The notes under the pieces: generated by a model
Databases searched by the model: none
Told to the model about the DNA's origin: nothing
What the model saw: the letters and a program-made list of their open reading frames with translations, nothing else
Source of the DNA: Spirochaetaceae bacterium
GTDB lineage: Bacteria > Spirochaetota > Leptospiria > Leptospirales > Leptonemataceae
Direction: 5' to 3'
Assembly: GCA_002729885.1 (NCBI GenBank)
Contig: PBUB01000002.1
Location: 177,157-241,156, forward strand
Length of the DNA: 64,000 nucleotides
Shown here: in pieces, positions 1 through 9,134 of the stretch
Numbering within the stretch: the stretch's first letter is position 1
Layout: every line of letters starts with the position of its first letter
Position numbers and translations under genes: made by a program

Positions 1-1539
1 TGGCAGACGACGAATGGTGGAGGCCGCAGGGATACCGAAGAATACGGGAATCCAAAATAAAACTCCAGATACAATGGCAACTGAAGTGGGATCGGTCACT
101 CCGATGATTACTTGTGTAAGGAGTAGGCCGACAACGGGTAGGTTGGTCCGATGCTGGCTAAGCCGAAAGATTGCCTTGATACAAATCAGCAAATAAATAA
201 AGAAGCCTAACAACCCATGGCCGTACAGTCTGGATATTAGATCGCTATGTGGGTGAGTGTCGAGTATCCAGGGGTAGCGCCCCACCAGGGTTACCAGTTC
301 GTCCACTTCAACAAAGGGCGAGTGGTGAGAGGTCAAAAAATAAGGACCGAAATGTCCGGACCCAAACAGGGCACGGCCCGGCGATTCAAAGATTCCGGCA
401 ATAGAAAGATTCCAGAGTATTCGGCGGATCGAGTTACTTTCGGATGGGTCAACCAAGACAAAACCCGCAATGGAGAAACATCCCAGGGCAAGCGAAAGGA
501 GGAGAATAGCAGACCGGGTCGTCCGTTTCAAGCCAAACTTATGGCCTCCCAGTTCCAACAACAATAAGAGGCCGGTTCCAACAATAGCTATTGTGGCAGC
601 CCTTGTTCCTGCAGCGAAAGTAAGTACGATAAATATTACAGAGAATACCATAGGAATGTAGCCATAAATCCTTGCAGGAAGGATAAAGCAAATGCAAGCT
701 AGCCAGGCCCAAAGTATCGCAATTGTATTTGCGTTTACTCCGGCAGCAAAGGTAAAGGACATTGATTCCTCATTCTTGAAAGCTGCAAATAGAACAAAAA
801 ACGCACATACAACCCCCCAGGATATTGCACCAAGCACGAAACGTCGGCGAAGAAATGGATCAGCACCGAGCAGGACCCCAATGAAAAATGCTCCCGGTAT
901 GATCAGTAACTGCTTGGTCATATGACTGATGGAAGTTTCTACTCCCTGGATTCCGTGGACGCAGTGGTAAAACTGAAGCAGAATCAACAGGAAAACAATC
1001 AGGAATTCGAATCGGAACCATTTTTCGTAGGATACAATCCTTCTCCAGCATACCTGAGCGATTCCGACCATCGCAATGAGGGAACCAAGCCAGCCGCCGT
1101 CTCTGGACAGTAGTCCGCCGACCAGCGTTATACTAAACGGGGGTACCAAATTTAAAAAGAGTGCGAGCGTTAGTGCAATGCTGTCTTTTTTGCCGCTTAT
1201 CCAGGGGAGAGCGGCCATCAGCACAAGAGTCAGCACACGAAATAATACTGAAAGGAACGGATCGTGCGCCACTAATATCCAGGAGTATTCACTGTAGGCG
1301 CAATAAATACTCAGGACGGCCAGCAAGAATGCCGAAAACCGGTGCACCCTGAATCTAGTTCGGGCCAAGTGCAGTTGCAAAGAGTACGATATTACGGAAA
1401 TCAGGAAGAAGAGCGGTAAATTCACAATCTTCCACGCATGCGCTCCTTGAACAAGCGTGGTAGCGATAAGTGCGATCGATACAGTCAATAGCGATATCGG
1501 GGCAGATTTGATTGCTGATCTTGAGGAGCCCTGAACCAT
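1..1539 (-). CDS. O-antigen ligase/polymerase family membrane protein (partial, 3' end outside window)
   Basis: Reading the minus strand from ATG at 1539 gives an uninterrupted frame of 513 codons that leaves the window at base 1 with no stop. The product is strongly hydrophobic, with about ten membrane segments. It carries the WaaL/Wzy_C hallmarks: an arginine in a loop motif (AAGTRAATIAI) and, after a long periplasmic loop, a histidine in DTHPHSDLISRLYGHGLLGF, matching the HN..L....G..G pattern of the family. Such proteins polymerise O-antigen or ligate it to lipid A-core at the outer face of the inner membrane. The frame stays open upstream to a TGA at 1783-1785, so ATG 1713 is an alternative start; 1539 is preferred because a membrane helix follows soon after. 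Ligase and polymerase cannot be told apart from sequence. Confidence 0.8.
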   Translation of the reverse strand, partial: MVQGSSRSAIKSAPISLLTVSIALIATTLVQGAHAWKIVNLPLFFLISVISYSLQLHLARTRFRVHRFSAFLLAVLSIYCAYSEYSWILVAHDPFLSVLFRVLTLVLMAALPWISGKKDSIALTLALFLNLVPPFSITLVGGLLSRDGGWLGSLIAMVGIAQVCWRRIVSYEKWFRFEFLIVFLLILLQFYHCVHGIQGVETSISHMTKQLLIIPGAFFIGVLLGADPFLRRRFVLGAISWGVVCAFFVLFAAFKNEESMSFTFAAGVNANTIAILWAWLACICFILPARIYGYIPMVFSVIFIVLTFAAGTRAATIAIVGTGLLLLLELGGHKFGLKRTTRSAILLLSLALGCFSIAGFVLVDPSESNSIRRILWNLSIAGIFESPGRALFGSGHFGPYFLTSHHSPFVEVDELVTLVGRYPWILDTHPHSDLISRLYGHGLLGFFIYLLICIKAIFRLSQHRTNLPVVGLLLTQVIIGVTDPTSVAIVSGVLFWIPVFFGIPAASTIRRLP

Positions 1540-1943
1540 TAATCTATCACAGAAATCGTTCGCGCACGGCCCCGTCCAGTCTTTCCTGTAAACCAATGAT
1601 GCTGTTAATGCGGACTCCTGAGGATGCAGCCTGGACTCGACTCCCGGAACCAATTCCCCGTACTGAAGCCTACCTTTCCTGGATGCATCCTCAATAGCCC
1701 GGGCAACAGGCATGCTCCGGTCCGATCTGAAGAGACCGACTCCGAGCAACCTCACTGGCGCCCGTTGCCGCGTTTTCCCGCTTCAGGACTGCTTTGGTCC
1801 AACTCAAAATGCCCCGGCCGAGGATTTGTCCGCGGCCAGAGCTGAGTCTGAAATCAATAAAATGTAGAAATATTTACATAAATTTTGTTATCAAGTCATG
1901 GACAGCGTCGAGTTTGTCCATTTAGCGGGGAAATCCTTCCGGG
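1540..1943. other. Divergent intergenic region
   Basis: The region separates the minus-strand O-antigen ligase from the plus-strand lipoprotein. The ligase frame continues open to about 1783, so part of it could be coding if an upstream start is used. The stretch around 1858-1905 is clearly AT-rich compared with its surroundings and is the likely site of the promoter for the lipoprotein gene. No RNA gene or repeat was recognised. Confidence 0.4.
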
Positions 1944-2918
1944 ATGCAGCAAAAACACAAAACGGGAAGACTACCGAGAATGCACAGAATCCAGACGACT
2001 ATCGCCCCTCTGCTAATCCTCTTTGGACTTTTCTGCAACTGCCAGTATACATCCGGTGATCCGGACCAGTCGCTGGAAATGCTTTCTTTATTATCTCTTA
2101 CGAGCCGCTGCTCCGCTCCCACCGGTGCGGTTATTCTGGCCAGCGACGAGATCTACGAACTGAATATGGACTCTGAGAGTTATCAGACCAGTTCATTGAC
2201 TTTCTATGGCTATTACCCAGGTCCTTACATGATCTCCCTGGCTCCAGATGGTAGTGCTGCTGCACTCTCGTATTCCGATGGTTTTTACTCCGGAAATCCC
2301 TCCGTTCATTTTTATTTTGCGGAGGGCAATGACTGGCATTTCGCATCCATGCTGGATTCGCCAGACACGGATTTCGGTGCTTTTCGTTTTCATGATAGTT
2401 TGAACGGACTCTTGGCTGCCGGTGATGCTTCCGACTATGATCCGCACTTCTCCTCGCTTCTTGGTGATTACGGGCCTCTTTTCTCTGCTTCAGATCCCAT
2501 ATTCGCACCATTGCAGACCGACGGAAACGGAGTCTTTCTGGAAGCCCAGACCGGCGGCGATATAGGTCTATTCCAATGGAAGGATAACGTCTTAAATCCT
2601 GTATTCTCGCAAACCGGGCTGGATGTGCAATGGTTCACTGCATCCCGGGATGGTTCCGTGATTGCATTTCTGGTAACCGGCGGATCGGAACCAGTGCTCA
2701 AGATTAAGGGGGGGACCAACCGCTCCTATGTAGCTTCGGACCTGGGATTGAGTTACCTGACCGTGGCATTTGATTTAACGGCGGATGGTCGATATCTGGT
2801 GTATCAGGCGTCCGACGATTCAATAGTGGCGCGTAACATTGTCACTGGCGAAGTGAGCCAGGTATCGGGCTCTCTACCGGCCGAGGCCGCTTTCCTTGAG
2901 ATCCCCTGCTACCTCTAG
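1944..2918 (+). CDS. Putative lipoprotein, beta-propeller-like
   Basis: A 324-residue protein with a basic N-terminus, a hydrophobic stretch (TIAPLLILFGLF) and then Cys-Asn-Cys, which fits a permissive spirochaetal lipobox. The mature part has recurring blocks such as ISLAPDGSAAALSYSDG, WFTASRDGSVIAFLVTGG and AFDLTADGRYLVYQASDD, spaced like blades of a TolB/WD40-type propeller. This suggests a surface or periplasmic binding lipoprotein; the function is unknown. An internal ATG at 1980 (MHRIQTT) is an equally plausible start, because it still keeps the whole signal peptide. The gene stands alone, followed by about 270 bases without a recognisable gene. Confidence 0.7.
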   Translation: MQQKHKTGRLPRMHRIQTTIAPLLILFGLFCNCQYTSGDPDQSLEMLSLLSLTSRCSAPTGAVILASDEIYELNMDSESYQTSSLTFYGYYPGPYMISLAPDGSAAALSYSDGFYSGNPSVHFYFAEGNDWHFASMLDSPDTDFGAFRFHDSLNGLLAAGDASDYDPHFSSLLGDYGPLFSASDPIFAPLQTDGNGVFLEAQTGGDIGLFQWKDNVLNPVFSQTGLDVQWFTASRDGSVIAFLVTGGSEPVLKIKGGTNRSYVASDLGLSYLTVAFDLTADGRYLVYQASDDSIVARNIVTGEVSQVSGSLPAEAAFLEIPCYL

Positions 2919-3188
2919 ATCACCGGTAGCAATATTCAGCGTGCGCAATGACCATCTAATCAAGATCAAATTGCCCCTTTCGTTCCCAGCATTATCCCCC
3001 CCCCCATGCGCTCGCTGGCACTGCAATGGGAATCTCCTCCCTTACCCTCTCCCGCAAGCCTCCAGAACCAGAAATTTTGCAGCCAAAAATAGCCTTAACT
3101 TCTTACAGCTTTGGTCGTCCAATAGAGGACCGTTACAGATAAGCTCGGATCGGCCATCATCCGAGTTAGCAAGATCAAGGAAGACTCT

Positions 3189-4304
3189 ATGAAAAGAAAC
3201 CGAATATTGTTATTTTCTCTTTCTGCGCTGGCCAGTGTGGCCGTGCTACTTTCCCCCAGGCCTTCTGAAGCCCAGGTTACCTGCGTAGGTTCTGCCTGTA
3301 ATCTGAGTCCCATACCAGCTTCCAGCTTTGACAGCACACTGGCAGCCTTCAAAATTCAGTTTGCTGATCCCCTGGCCAAAGATATGGCCGATGCAAGTGT
3401 TCTGGCCGGAATTGGATCTGTGCCCATGGGCGGCATCAACATGGATGGATGGACTATAGGACTGGGAGCTGTGGCAACCAATGAACCGGAATCCTTTACC
3501 AATGTTGTGGTTCCCGACGTCGGGGCGTACTACAATGTAAAGACCGTGGGCGTAGGTCTGAGTCCTCGAATCTACGGCGGCGTTAATCTTGGCCTGTTCT
3601 TTGAAAGAACTCCCATGCACAAAGTGGCCAGTAGATTCGAGGTGTATCTAAGTCTTTTCGATGCCCGATACACTTACGGCGGAGATACGAAGCTGGAAAC
3701 GTTGAGTTCCGGCGTTCGTCCTACGGACCAGACAAAGATCAGTGCGTACTATCGGGGGCTGGACATTCGTTATCAACTGGTGAAGCGAGACAGGAATGCA
3801 AGTCCTCTGTTTCGCTGGAACGGTCTGAATCTGGGTCTCGGATTCCATCATACAAGACAATCTATATCCTATTATCAGGTGAACTCATCCATTCAGATCG
3901 CTCAGTTCAGCGGTGGCCAGATTGTATGGAACGGAAACAACCAGGCAAATATGAGTACAAATATTACTTCCGTGCCTGTTGAGTTCATGACCGGGATTCA
4001 GGTGCTGTACTTCATGAACCTGAACATCGGCGGCGGGGTGTCTTTTAATAAGGGTTCCACTAACTTTACAGTGAACCGATTTGGACCTGTATTCCTTGCA
4101 TCGGAGCTGGAAAAGGTAGTAGGGGTTCAGGCACCGGAAGCGAATCTATTTATGAACGTTCCAGGGGATGGTCCTGTGGATCGCTACACTGGGTTCGGTC
4201 GGGTTGGTCTGACCTTCAACATCTGGGTTGTAAAACTGGATATCGAAGCCATGACCGCTGGAAGCACCAGCGGAGTGCAAATCGGGATTCGCGGAGAATT
4301 CTAG
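3189..4304 (+). CDS. Putative outer-membrane beta-barrel protein
   Basis: A 371-residue protein with a clear Sec signal peptide (MKRNRILLFSLSALASVAVLLS, then PSEAQ as the probable cleavage region). The mature part has alternating hydrophobic strands, is glycine- and aromatic-rich, and ends in GVQIGIRGEF, a terminal phenylalanine as in BAM substrates. Strand-like segments include INLGLFFERTP-like blocks, WNGLNLGLGFHH and FMNLNIGGGVSFNKGS. An AAGGA ribosome site lies eight bases before ATG 3189. It is probably an integral outer-membrane protein of a leptospiral family; specific family and ligand are not recognised. A membrane-facing soluble adhesin is the alternative. Confidence 0.7.
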   Translation: MKRNRILLFSLSALASVAVLLSPRPSEAQVTCVGSACNLSPIPASSFDSTLAAFKIQFADPLAKDMADASVLAGIGSVPMGGINMDGWTIGLGAVATNEPESFTNVVVPDVGAYYNVKTVGVGLSPRIYGGVNLGLFFERTPMHKVASRFEVYLSLFDARYTYGGDTKLETLSSGVRPTDQTKISAYYRGLDIRYQLVKRDRNASPLFRWNGLNLGLGFHHTRQSISYYQVNSSIQIAQFSGGQIVWNGNNQANMSTNITSVPVEFMTGIQVLYFMNLNIGGGVSFNKGSTNFTVNRFGPVFLASELEKVVGVQAPEANLFMNVPGDGPVDRYTGFGRVGLTFNIWVVKLDIEAMTAGSTSGVQIGIRGEF

Positions 4305-4645
4305 AACTCTCATTTCGCTAAGAGTGTTGCAGCTCTCCATTTAGCATCTGCCATAGCCGCCTGGAAAACCTGGTGGCTATGGCTGCAAGTGAGAACGAAG
4401 GAAAGCGGCACCCCGGGTCCTGCGACTCCGGTAAGGTTCCTCCATCTGCTAATATTCTCCTTACCATTTCTTTTTGCGGTGCTGTGGTCTCTGCCCAATC
4501 TTGATACTCCGGTTCTATCGTAGCTGCTCCATGCTCCCTTCGTGTTCCCTCCATCTTCTCTCGCTTGATAAGCTCAGCTGCTGCCGTTTATCCATGGACT
4601 GAATCCGGTTTTACAGCACAGGCCAGCCCCGGAATCTGACCCGAC
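4305..4645. other. Intergenic region with one hairpin
   Basis: No convincing gene is seen. An inverted repeat (CCATAGCC at 4351-4358, GGCTATGG at 4375-4382) could form a stem-loop after the outer-membrane protein gene, but there is no U-rich tail. A 78-residue minus-strand frame (4318-4554) has no start signal or recognisable composition and was not accepted. No lysine riboswitch consensus was noticed upstream of the aspartate kinase. Confidence 0.4.
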
Positions 4646-5875
4646 ATGGCTCTCATCGTACAGAAATTTGGCGGTACTTCGGTGGGTGACACGGACAGGA
4701 TTCGCTCTGTTGCAAACCGTATCAAGACTTACTACGAACATGGCCATCAGCTTGCTGTAGTAGTCTCCGCCATGGGGAAGACCACCGACAAACTGGTGGA
4801 TATGGCCCAGGAACTCAATGAAAGCCCTCGGGCCAGGGAGCTGGATATGCTTCTGGCTACTGGCGAGCAGGTTAGTATCGCACTTCTGGCCATGGCTCTG
4901 GACGGTCTGGGGGTTCCCGCCATTAGCTTTACCGGCGGTCAGGTAGGTATCATCACCGATACAAAGCATTCATCGGCCAGGATTCAGGAAATCGATACCA
5001 CCAGAGTTCGACCCTACCTGGAAGAAAGGCAGGTCTGCATTGTTGCCGGGTTTCAGGGAGTGGACAAGGAAGCAAATATCACTACCCTGGGGCGAGGTGG
5101 GTCCGACCTTACAGCGGTTGCTCTGGCAGCAGCACTGCAAGCAGATGAATGCGAAATCTTTACAGATGTAGATGGCGTGTACACCACGGACCCAAACAAA
5201 GTGCCCACTGCACGCAAGATGAAGGCTATCGCCTATGAAGAGATGCTGGAGCTGGCACGACTGGGAGCTGGAGTTTTACATTCCCGAAGCGTAGAAGTTG
5301 CCTCAAAATATGGAATTGTAATTCATGTTCGGTCCAGTTTTAACAATGCGGAAGGGACGCGAGTAGTGCCCGAGGATCAAGTAATGGAAAAAGTAGTTGT
5401 ACGCGGCGTAACCCTGAAAACAGACGAGGCTCGCATATCTGTCATCGACATTCCGGATCGACCGGGACTGGCAGCCAGTCTATTCAATCGATTAGCTCGC
5501 GCCGATGTTAACGTGGATATGATTGTCCAGAGTTCTGGAAAAGAAAATCAAAACACGATTTCGTTTACAGTGCCTCGAAATACCTTGAAAGTAACCAGAG
5601 AAGTTGTGGATGCATTTCTGGCAGAACAGCAGGCAGGTAACGTTGAAGTGGATGAAAAGATAGCAACCATTTCTGCTGTGGGAATTGGGATGAAGTCTCA
5701 TTCCGGAGTGGCCGCATCCATGTTCGATGCTCTGGCAAAAAATGAAATCAACATTGAAATGATTTCTACATCTGAAATCAAGATCACTGTGGCCGTTAAA
5801 GAAGAGCAGGGTAGAAAAGCTCTGGAAGTAGTCCACGACGCCTTTGGCCTTGGCAACGAACCACAGGAAAGTTAA
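4646..5875 (+). CDS. lysC: Aspartate kinase
   Basis: Phosphorylates aspartate to aspartyl phosphate, the first step towards lysine/diaminopimelate, threonine and methionine, in the cytoplasm. The 409-residue length is that of monofunctional aspartokinases. The N-terminus carries the family signature KFGGTSVGD. The kinase domain (about 1-230) shows TTLGRGGSDLTAVALA and FTDVDGVYTTDPN, and two C-terminal ACT domains follow (for example SVIDIPDRPGLAASLFNRLA and GVAASMFDALAKNEINIEMI), the usual site of feedback inhibition. It is followed after 113 bases by murI on the same strand; both supply cell-wall precursors (diaminopimelate and D-glutamate). Confidence 0.95.
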   Translation: MALIVQKFGGTSVGDTDRIRSVANRIKTYYEHGHQLAVVVSAMGKTTDKLVDMAQELNESPRARELDMLLATGEQVSIALLAMALDGLGVPAISFTGGQVGIITDTKHSSARIQEIDTTRVRPYLEERQVCIVAGFQGVDKEANITTLGRGGSDLTAVALAAALQADECEIFTDVDGVYTTDPNKVPTARKMKAIAYEEMLELARLGAGVLHSRSVEVASKYGIVIHVRSSFNNAEGTRVVPEDQVMEKVVVRGVTLKTDEARISVIDIPDRPGLAASLFNRLARADVNVDMIVQSSGKENQNTISFTVPRNTLKVTREVVDAFLAEQQAGNVEVDEKIATISAVGIGMKSHSGVAASMFDALAKNEINIEMISTSEIKITVAVKEEQGRKALEVVHDAFGLGNEPQES

Positions 5876-5988
5876 GATGACTGGAACATCATTCTGGCTA
5901 TCGACTCTTCGCGGCGAAAAAAGTTTTCGTATGGGGCCGACCAGAAAGACGCGTAATGCATCCATCGTAACCCTGCATCTTTTGTAAA

Positions 5989-6849
5989 ATGAGCGAACTC
6001 AAGCCATCTTCTCCCATCGGGGTATTTGATTCCGGCATGGGCGGACTTACGGTCCTTTCTGAACTGGTATCTGCGCTTCCTGGAGAGGACTTTGTATATC
6101 TGGGAGATACGGCCAGAGTGCCCTATGGTTCTCGCTCTCCGGGCACCATTCTGCGATATAGCAGGGAAGTGAGCGAATATCTATTACGGTTCGACATCAA
6201 GCTTCTGGTTATCGCCTGCAATACGGTGAGCGCTCATGCAGAAAGTATTTTGCGCGAAGAACTGCCCTGTCCAGTAATAGGAGTAATCCATCCCGGGGCA
6301 CGAGCTGTGGTGGCACAGTCCCGAACCGGTCGTGTAGGTGTCATAGGAACAAGGTCTACCATCAAATCTGGAGCCTACGAAAGGGAGATTCGCAGGCTGA
6401 ACAGCGATTTAAGCATCTTTTCTAAAGCCTGCCCGTTGCTGGTTCCGGTAATAGAAGAAGGCTGGATGGATAAGAAGGTTACAGGCCAGATTCTCCAGGA
6501 ATATCTAAGCGAAATGGTACGCGAAGATGTGGATTCGCTGGTTCTGGGATGTACCCATTATCCTCTTCTGAAAAAGGCCATTAAAGATCAATATCCAGAA
6601 CTGAAACTCATCGATTCCTCGGTAGAAACAGCTCGAGCGGTGAAGCAACAACTGGAGGAGCGGGAGCTCTTAAGGGAAGCTTCCGAAAGCGGACCAACCT
6701 CTGGCCTGAAGACCGATAATGGAAATCGAGGTTCCGTGCGAATCCTGCTCACTGACATTACAGATCACATAGAAAGCCTGGAGAGACTGTTCTTTCGCCA
6801 TCCATTTCAATCCCTGGAAGAAATCCAGATAGATGACATGACCAGATAG
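5989..6849 (+). CDS. murI: Glutamate racemase
   Basis: Converts L- to D-glutamate for peptidoglycan synthesis; a cofactor-independent two-cysteine racemase. Visible signatures are IGVFDSGMGGLTVLSEL near the N-terminus, the first catalytic cysteine in VIACNTVSAHA and the second in LGCTHYPLL. The 286-residue length is normal for the family. The last 50 residues extend past the second catalytic motif and look lineage-specific. It lies downstream of aspartate kinase in the same direction and may be cotranscribed. No ribosome site stands out before ATG 5989, but the N-terminal motif fixes the start closely. Confidence 0.95.
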   Translation: MSELKPSSPIGVFDSGMGGLTVLSELVSALPGEDFVYLGDTARVPYGSRSPGTILRYSREVSEYLLRFDIKLLVIACNTVSAHAESILREELPCPVIGVIHPGARAVVAQSRTGRVGVIGTRSTIKSGAYEREIRRLNSDLSIFSKACPLLVPVIEEGWMDKKVTGQILQEYLSEMVREDVDSLVLGCTHYPLLKKAIKDQYPELKLIDSSVETARAVKQQLEERELLREASESGPTSGLKTDNGNRGSVRILLTDITDHIESLERLFFRHPFQSLEEIQIDDMTR

Positions 6850-7057
6850 GTTAAATGCCCGGATAGCTAGAGTGAGCCGATTGCGGGTCCTGTGGCCTCA
6901 GAGCTCCCGTTTGTAGCGGAATGGTCTTTAACCCAGAGTGCCACAGAGTCACAATGATTTCCGCAGGGCTTCGCTTCCCGTACTGCGAATGCTAAAAATT
7001 CATCCGGGCTCCGCCGGTATTGCTTGCCCTGTTTTTCTCAAATGGTAATAAGTGTAA

Positions 7058-8146
7058 ATGTTTCGCTTCCTGCCATTTTCCGTCTCCTGCCTACTTTTGC
7101 TGGGCTGTCAATCTATGCCAGGAAGGGAATCCGCTGCGGCCGAGCGATTTATGCAGAATCTGGCCAACGCAATCCATCAGGCCTGCCGCACGGGTCAGAG
7201 CACCTCTGTTTCCATGACTGAAGTAGAATCCTTCTATGTCCTGCAGGGATCGACGGTAAATCAATCTGGTTCCCAGCAATTACATTCCCTTTCCGGCCAG
7301 GAGCTGAAGAACCTGGGAAACAACCGAATGGAGCTTCATCCGGGAAAAACGGCTCTGGTCTTTCTTCTGGTGAATGGGCAGGAAATTAACGGATCAATGC
7401 AGGGGCCGCCCTGTCCGGTGGCCCTTCCTGCAATTTCCTATGGAGGAACGGACATTCGAATCGAAGTGTTGCCTAGCGTATCTGCCCTGGTAATGGCCGC
7501 TTACAATGGGGACCTGGATTCTGTGCGAAAGCTTCTGGATCGGAAAGTGGATATAAATGGCCAGAGCAAGGTCACTCCATTGATTGCAGCCGTGGACGGA
7601 GATCGCCTGGAGGTGGTCAGCCTGCTTCTTCAGCGAGGTGCGAATCCCAATGTAAGGGCAGAGTTTAACGGTCAGGTGGCTTTGCACTTTGCTGCGAAGA
7701 AGGGAAATCTGGCTGTAGTAAGCCTCTTGCTGGAAAAGGGAGCCGAACCAAATGTCCAGGACCCATCCAGGCAAACTCCTCTGTGGAGCGCATCGTTCTT
7801 CAATCATCCGGAGGTTATCCGTATTCTGGTGAAGAAGGGAGCAGATTTATATCATAAGGATCCCGCTGGTAACAGCGCTATGTCCATTGCTGCCGCTGGC
7901 GGAGCCCAGGATGCAATTGCCCAGCTTGTGGCCCTGGGATTGAAACCCGATGAGCCAAATCGCTTTGGCCGAACTCCTCTCTTCGATGCCGTGGAGCATG
8001 GTCAGCCAGGTGCCGTGCAGCAGCTGCTGAAACTTGGTGCCAACCCGAATCAGAAGGCAGACAGTGGAAAAACGCCCCTGCAGGCTGCTCGAGCCAAGGG
8101 CCATCCAGATATAATTCGAATGCTCCAGCAGGCGGGCGCCCGATAG
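7058..8146 (+). CDS. Ankyrin-repeat lipoprotein
   Basis: A 362-residue protein with a lipoprotein signal (MFRFLPFSVSCLLLLGCQS; Cys 17 after LLLG). A unique region of about 120 residues follows, then roughly six ankyrin repeats to the C-terminus. Typical repeat elements seen are VTPLIAAVDGDRLEVVSLLL, VALHFAAKKGNLAVVSLLL, QTPLWSASFFNHPEVIRIL and RTPLFDAVEHGQPGAVQQLL. Ankyrin repeats mediate protein contacts, so this is probably an envelope-anchored binding protein. Its partner is unknown. It is monocistronic, with about 200 non-coding bases before it and 360 after. Confidence 0.85.
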   Translation: MFRFLPFSVSCLLLLGCQSMPGRESAAAERFMQNLANAIHQACRTGQSTSVSMTEVESFYVLQGSTVNQSGSQQLHSLSGQELKNLGNNRMELHPGKTALVFLLVNGQEINGSMQGPPCPVALPAISYGGTDIRIEVLPSVSALVMAAYNGDLDSVRKLLDRKVDINGQSKVTPLIAAVDGDRLEVVSLLLQRGANPNVRAEFNGQVALHFAAKKGNLAVVSLLLEKGAEPNVQDPSRQTPLWSASFFNHPEVIRILVKKGADLYHKDPAGNSAMSIAAAGGAQDAIAQLVALGLKPDEPNRFGRTPLFDAVEHGQPGAVQQLLKLGANPNQKADSGKTPLQAARAKGHPDIIRMLQQAGAR

Positions 8147-8224
8147 GGCTCGCCCATGGTCTGGACCGCGCCAGTCTCCTGGAAGCCATAGAGCAAAGAA
8201 AGGGCTTGCACTGATTTCGGGCCT

Positions 8225-8388
8225 GGATTATGTCTCATAAAGAGAGGCTGGGCCAGCCGTGAAATGACCTGTCCGATTGCGCCACCGTGCGCCACCGTGC
8301 GGCACCATGCGCCGGATAATGTCTCATGCGCTTCTGGCCGTGTAGCCTCCGGGAGACAATCTGCAAGAGTGCCCGGATTATGTCACAT
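8225..8388. repeat. Three spaced copies of a 14-base motif plus a 10-base tandem repeat upstream of lexA
   Basis: GGATTATGTCTCAT at 8225-8238, GGATAATGTCTCAT at 8314-8327 and GGATTATGTCACAT at 8375-8388 match at 12 to 13 of 14 positions, and the bases just before each copy (GCC or GCCC) are also alike. Between copies one and two, GCCACCGTGC is tandemly repeated at 8281-8290 and 8291-8300 with a diverged third unit at 8301-8310. The 361-base gap between the ankyrin gene and lexA holds no gene. The repeats could be regulator sites, or the remains of one end of an insertion sequence with multiple terminal repeats; neither can be decided here. Confidence 0.55.
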
Positions 8389-8470
8389 TCGCCCTCGGAC
8401 TCGTCTGTGCCGGCCGCCGAAACTGCCTCCATTCACGGCCGCAACCCATCGTAAATTAAGCAAAAAAGTA

Positions 8471-8497
8471 TTGACGTAACTTTTGTTACCCTATCTT
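8471..8497 (+). promoter_or_regulatory. lexA promoter with embedded palindromic operator
   Basis: TTGACG at 8471-8476 and TATCTT at 8492-8497 form a plausible -35/-10 pair with a short 15-base spacer. The palindrome GTAAC-TTTT-GTTAC (8476-8489) fills the spacer, where a repressor would block RNA polymerase. It is the natural candidate for the LexA autoregulatory box. The start codon at 8508 is about ten bases after the -10 element, so the transcript would be nearly leaderless. Confidence 0.55.
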
Positions 8498-8507
8498 TTG
8501 TGTGGTT

Positions 8508-9122
8508 ATGAAGGATCTCACCGAAAAGCAGCAGGCTATCTTGAACTTTATAGAGGAGTCCATTCGCTCCCAGGGGTATCCGCCCACCATTCGGGAGATC
8601 GGAGATACGTTCAGTATTACGGCCAAGGGTGCCTACGACCATCTTAAGGCCATTGAAAAGAAAGGCTACATTAAGTGTGTTAAGAACCGAAGTCGTGCTA
8701 TTGAGCTTTTGCGCACTTCCGCCGGTGGGGAGCCCATGACTCTGGAGCAAACTGTGAGCGTTCCTTTGGTGGGTCGGGTTGCCGCCGGGTTGCCCATTCT
8801 CGCTCAGGAAAACATCGAAGAGTATCTTGCATTTCCCAAGAATCTGGTGCCCGATGGAGGAGTATTTGCCCTGCGGGTCACCGGAGATTCCATGATCGAA
8901 GCCGGAATCCATAACGGAGATATCGCTGTTATTCAAAAGGCAGATACAGCGGAGAACGGAGAGATTGTCGTAGCGCTCATTGAGGATGAAGCCACTTTGA
9001 AATACTTCTACAAAGAGAAGAAGAGGGTGCGTTTGGAGCCTGCAAATCAGGCCTATAAGCCAATCTTTGCCACAGAAGTAATGATCATTGGTAAGTTGGT
9101 TGGACTTTACAGACAGTTCTAG
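8508..9122 (+). CDS. lexA: LexA repressor
   Basis: SOS-response repressor that binds DNA as a dimer and cleaves itself when RecA is activated. The winged helix-turn-helix covers about residues 1-65 (LTEKQQAILNFIEESIRSQG, TIREIGDTFSITAKGAYDHL). The Ala-Gly cleavage site is in VGRVAAGLPILAQENIEEYL; the Ser of the Ser/Lys dyad is in GDSMIEAGIHNGD and the Lys in EDEATLKYF. Length, about 204 residues, is standard. ATG 8508 is chosen; GTG 8502 in frame would add two residues. A promoter with a palindrome lies directly upstream. pyrD begins 12 bases after the stop, so the two are probably cotranscribed. Confidence 0.95.
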   Translation: MKDLTEKQQAILNFIEESIRSQGYPPTIREIGDTFSITAKGAYDHLKAIEKKGYIKCVKNRSRAIELLRTSAGGEPMTLEQTVSVPLVGRVAAGLPILAQENIEEYLAFPKNLVPDGGVFALRVTGDSMIEAGIHNGDIAVIQKADTAENGEIVVALIEDEATLKYFYKEKKRVRLEPANQAYKPIFATEVMIIGKLVGLYRQF

Positions 9123-9134
9123 AACCCTGGGGCG

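Noticed and set aside
4318-4554. 78-residue minus-strand open frame after the outer-membrane protein gene
   Set aside because: No start signal, no recognisable domain, overlaps a probable hairpin, and composition looks non-coding.
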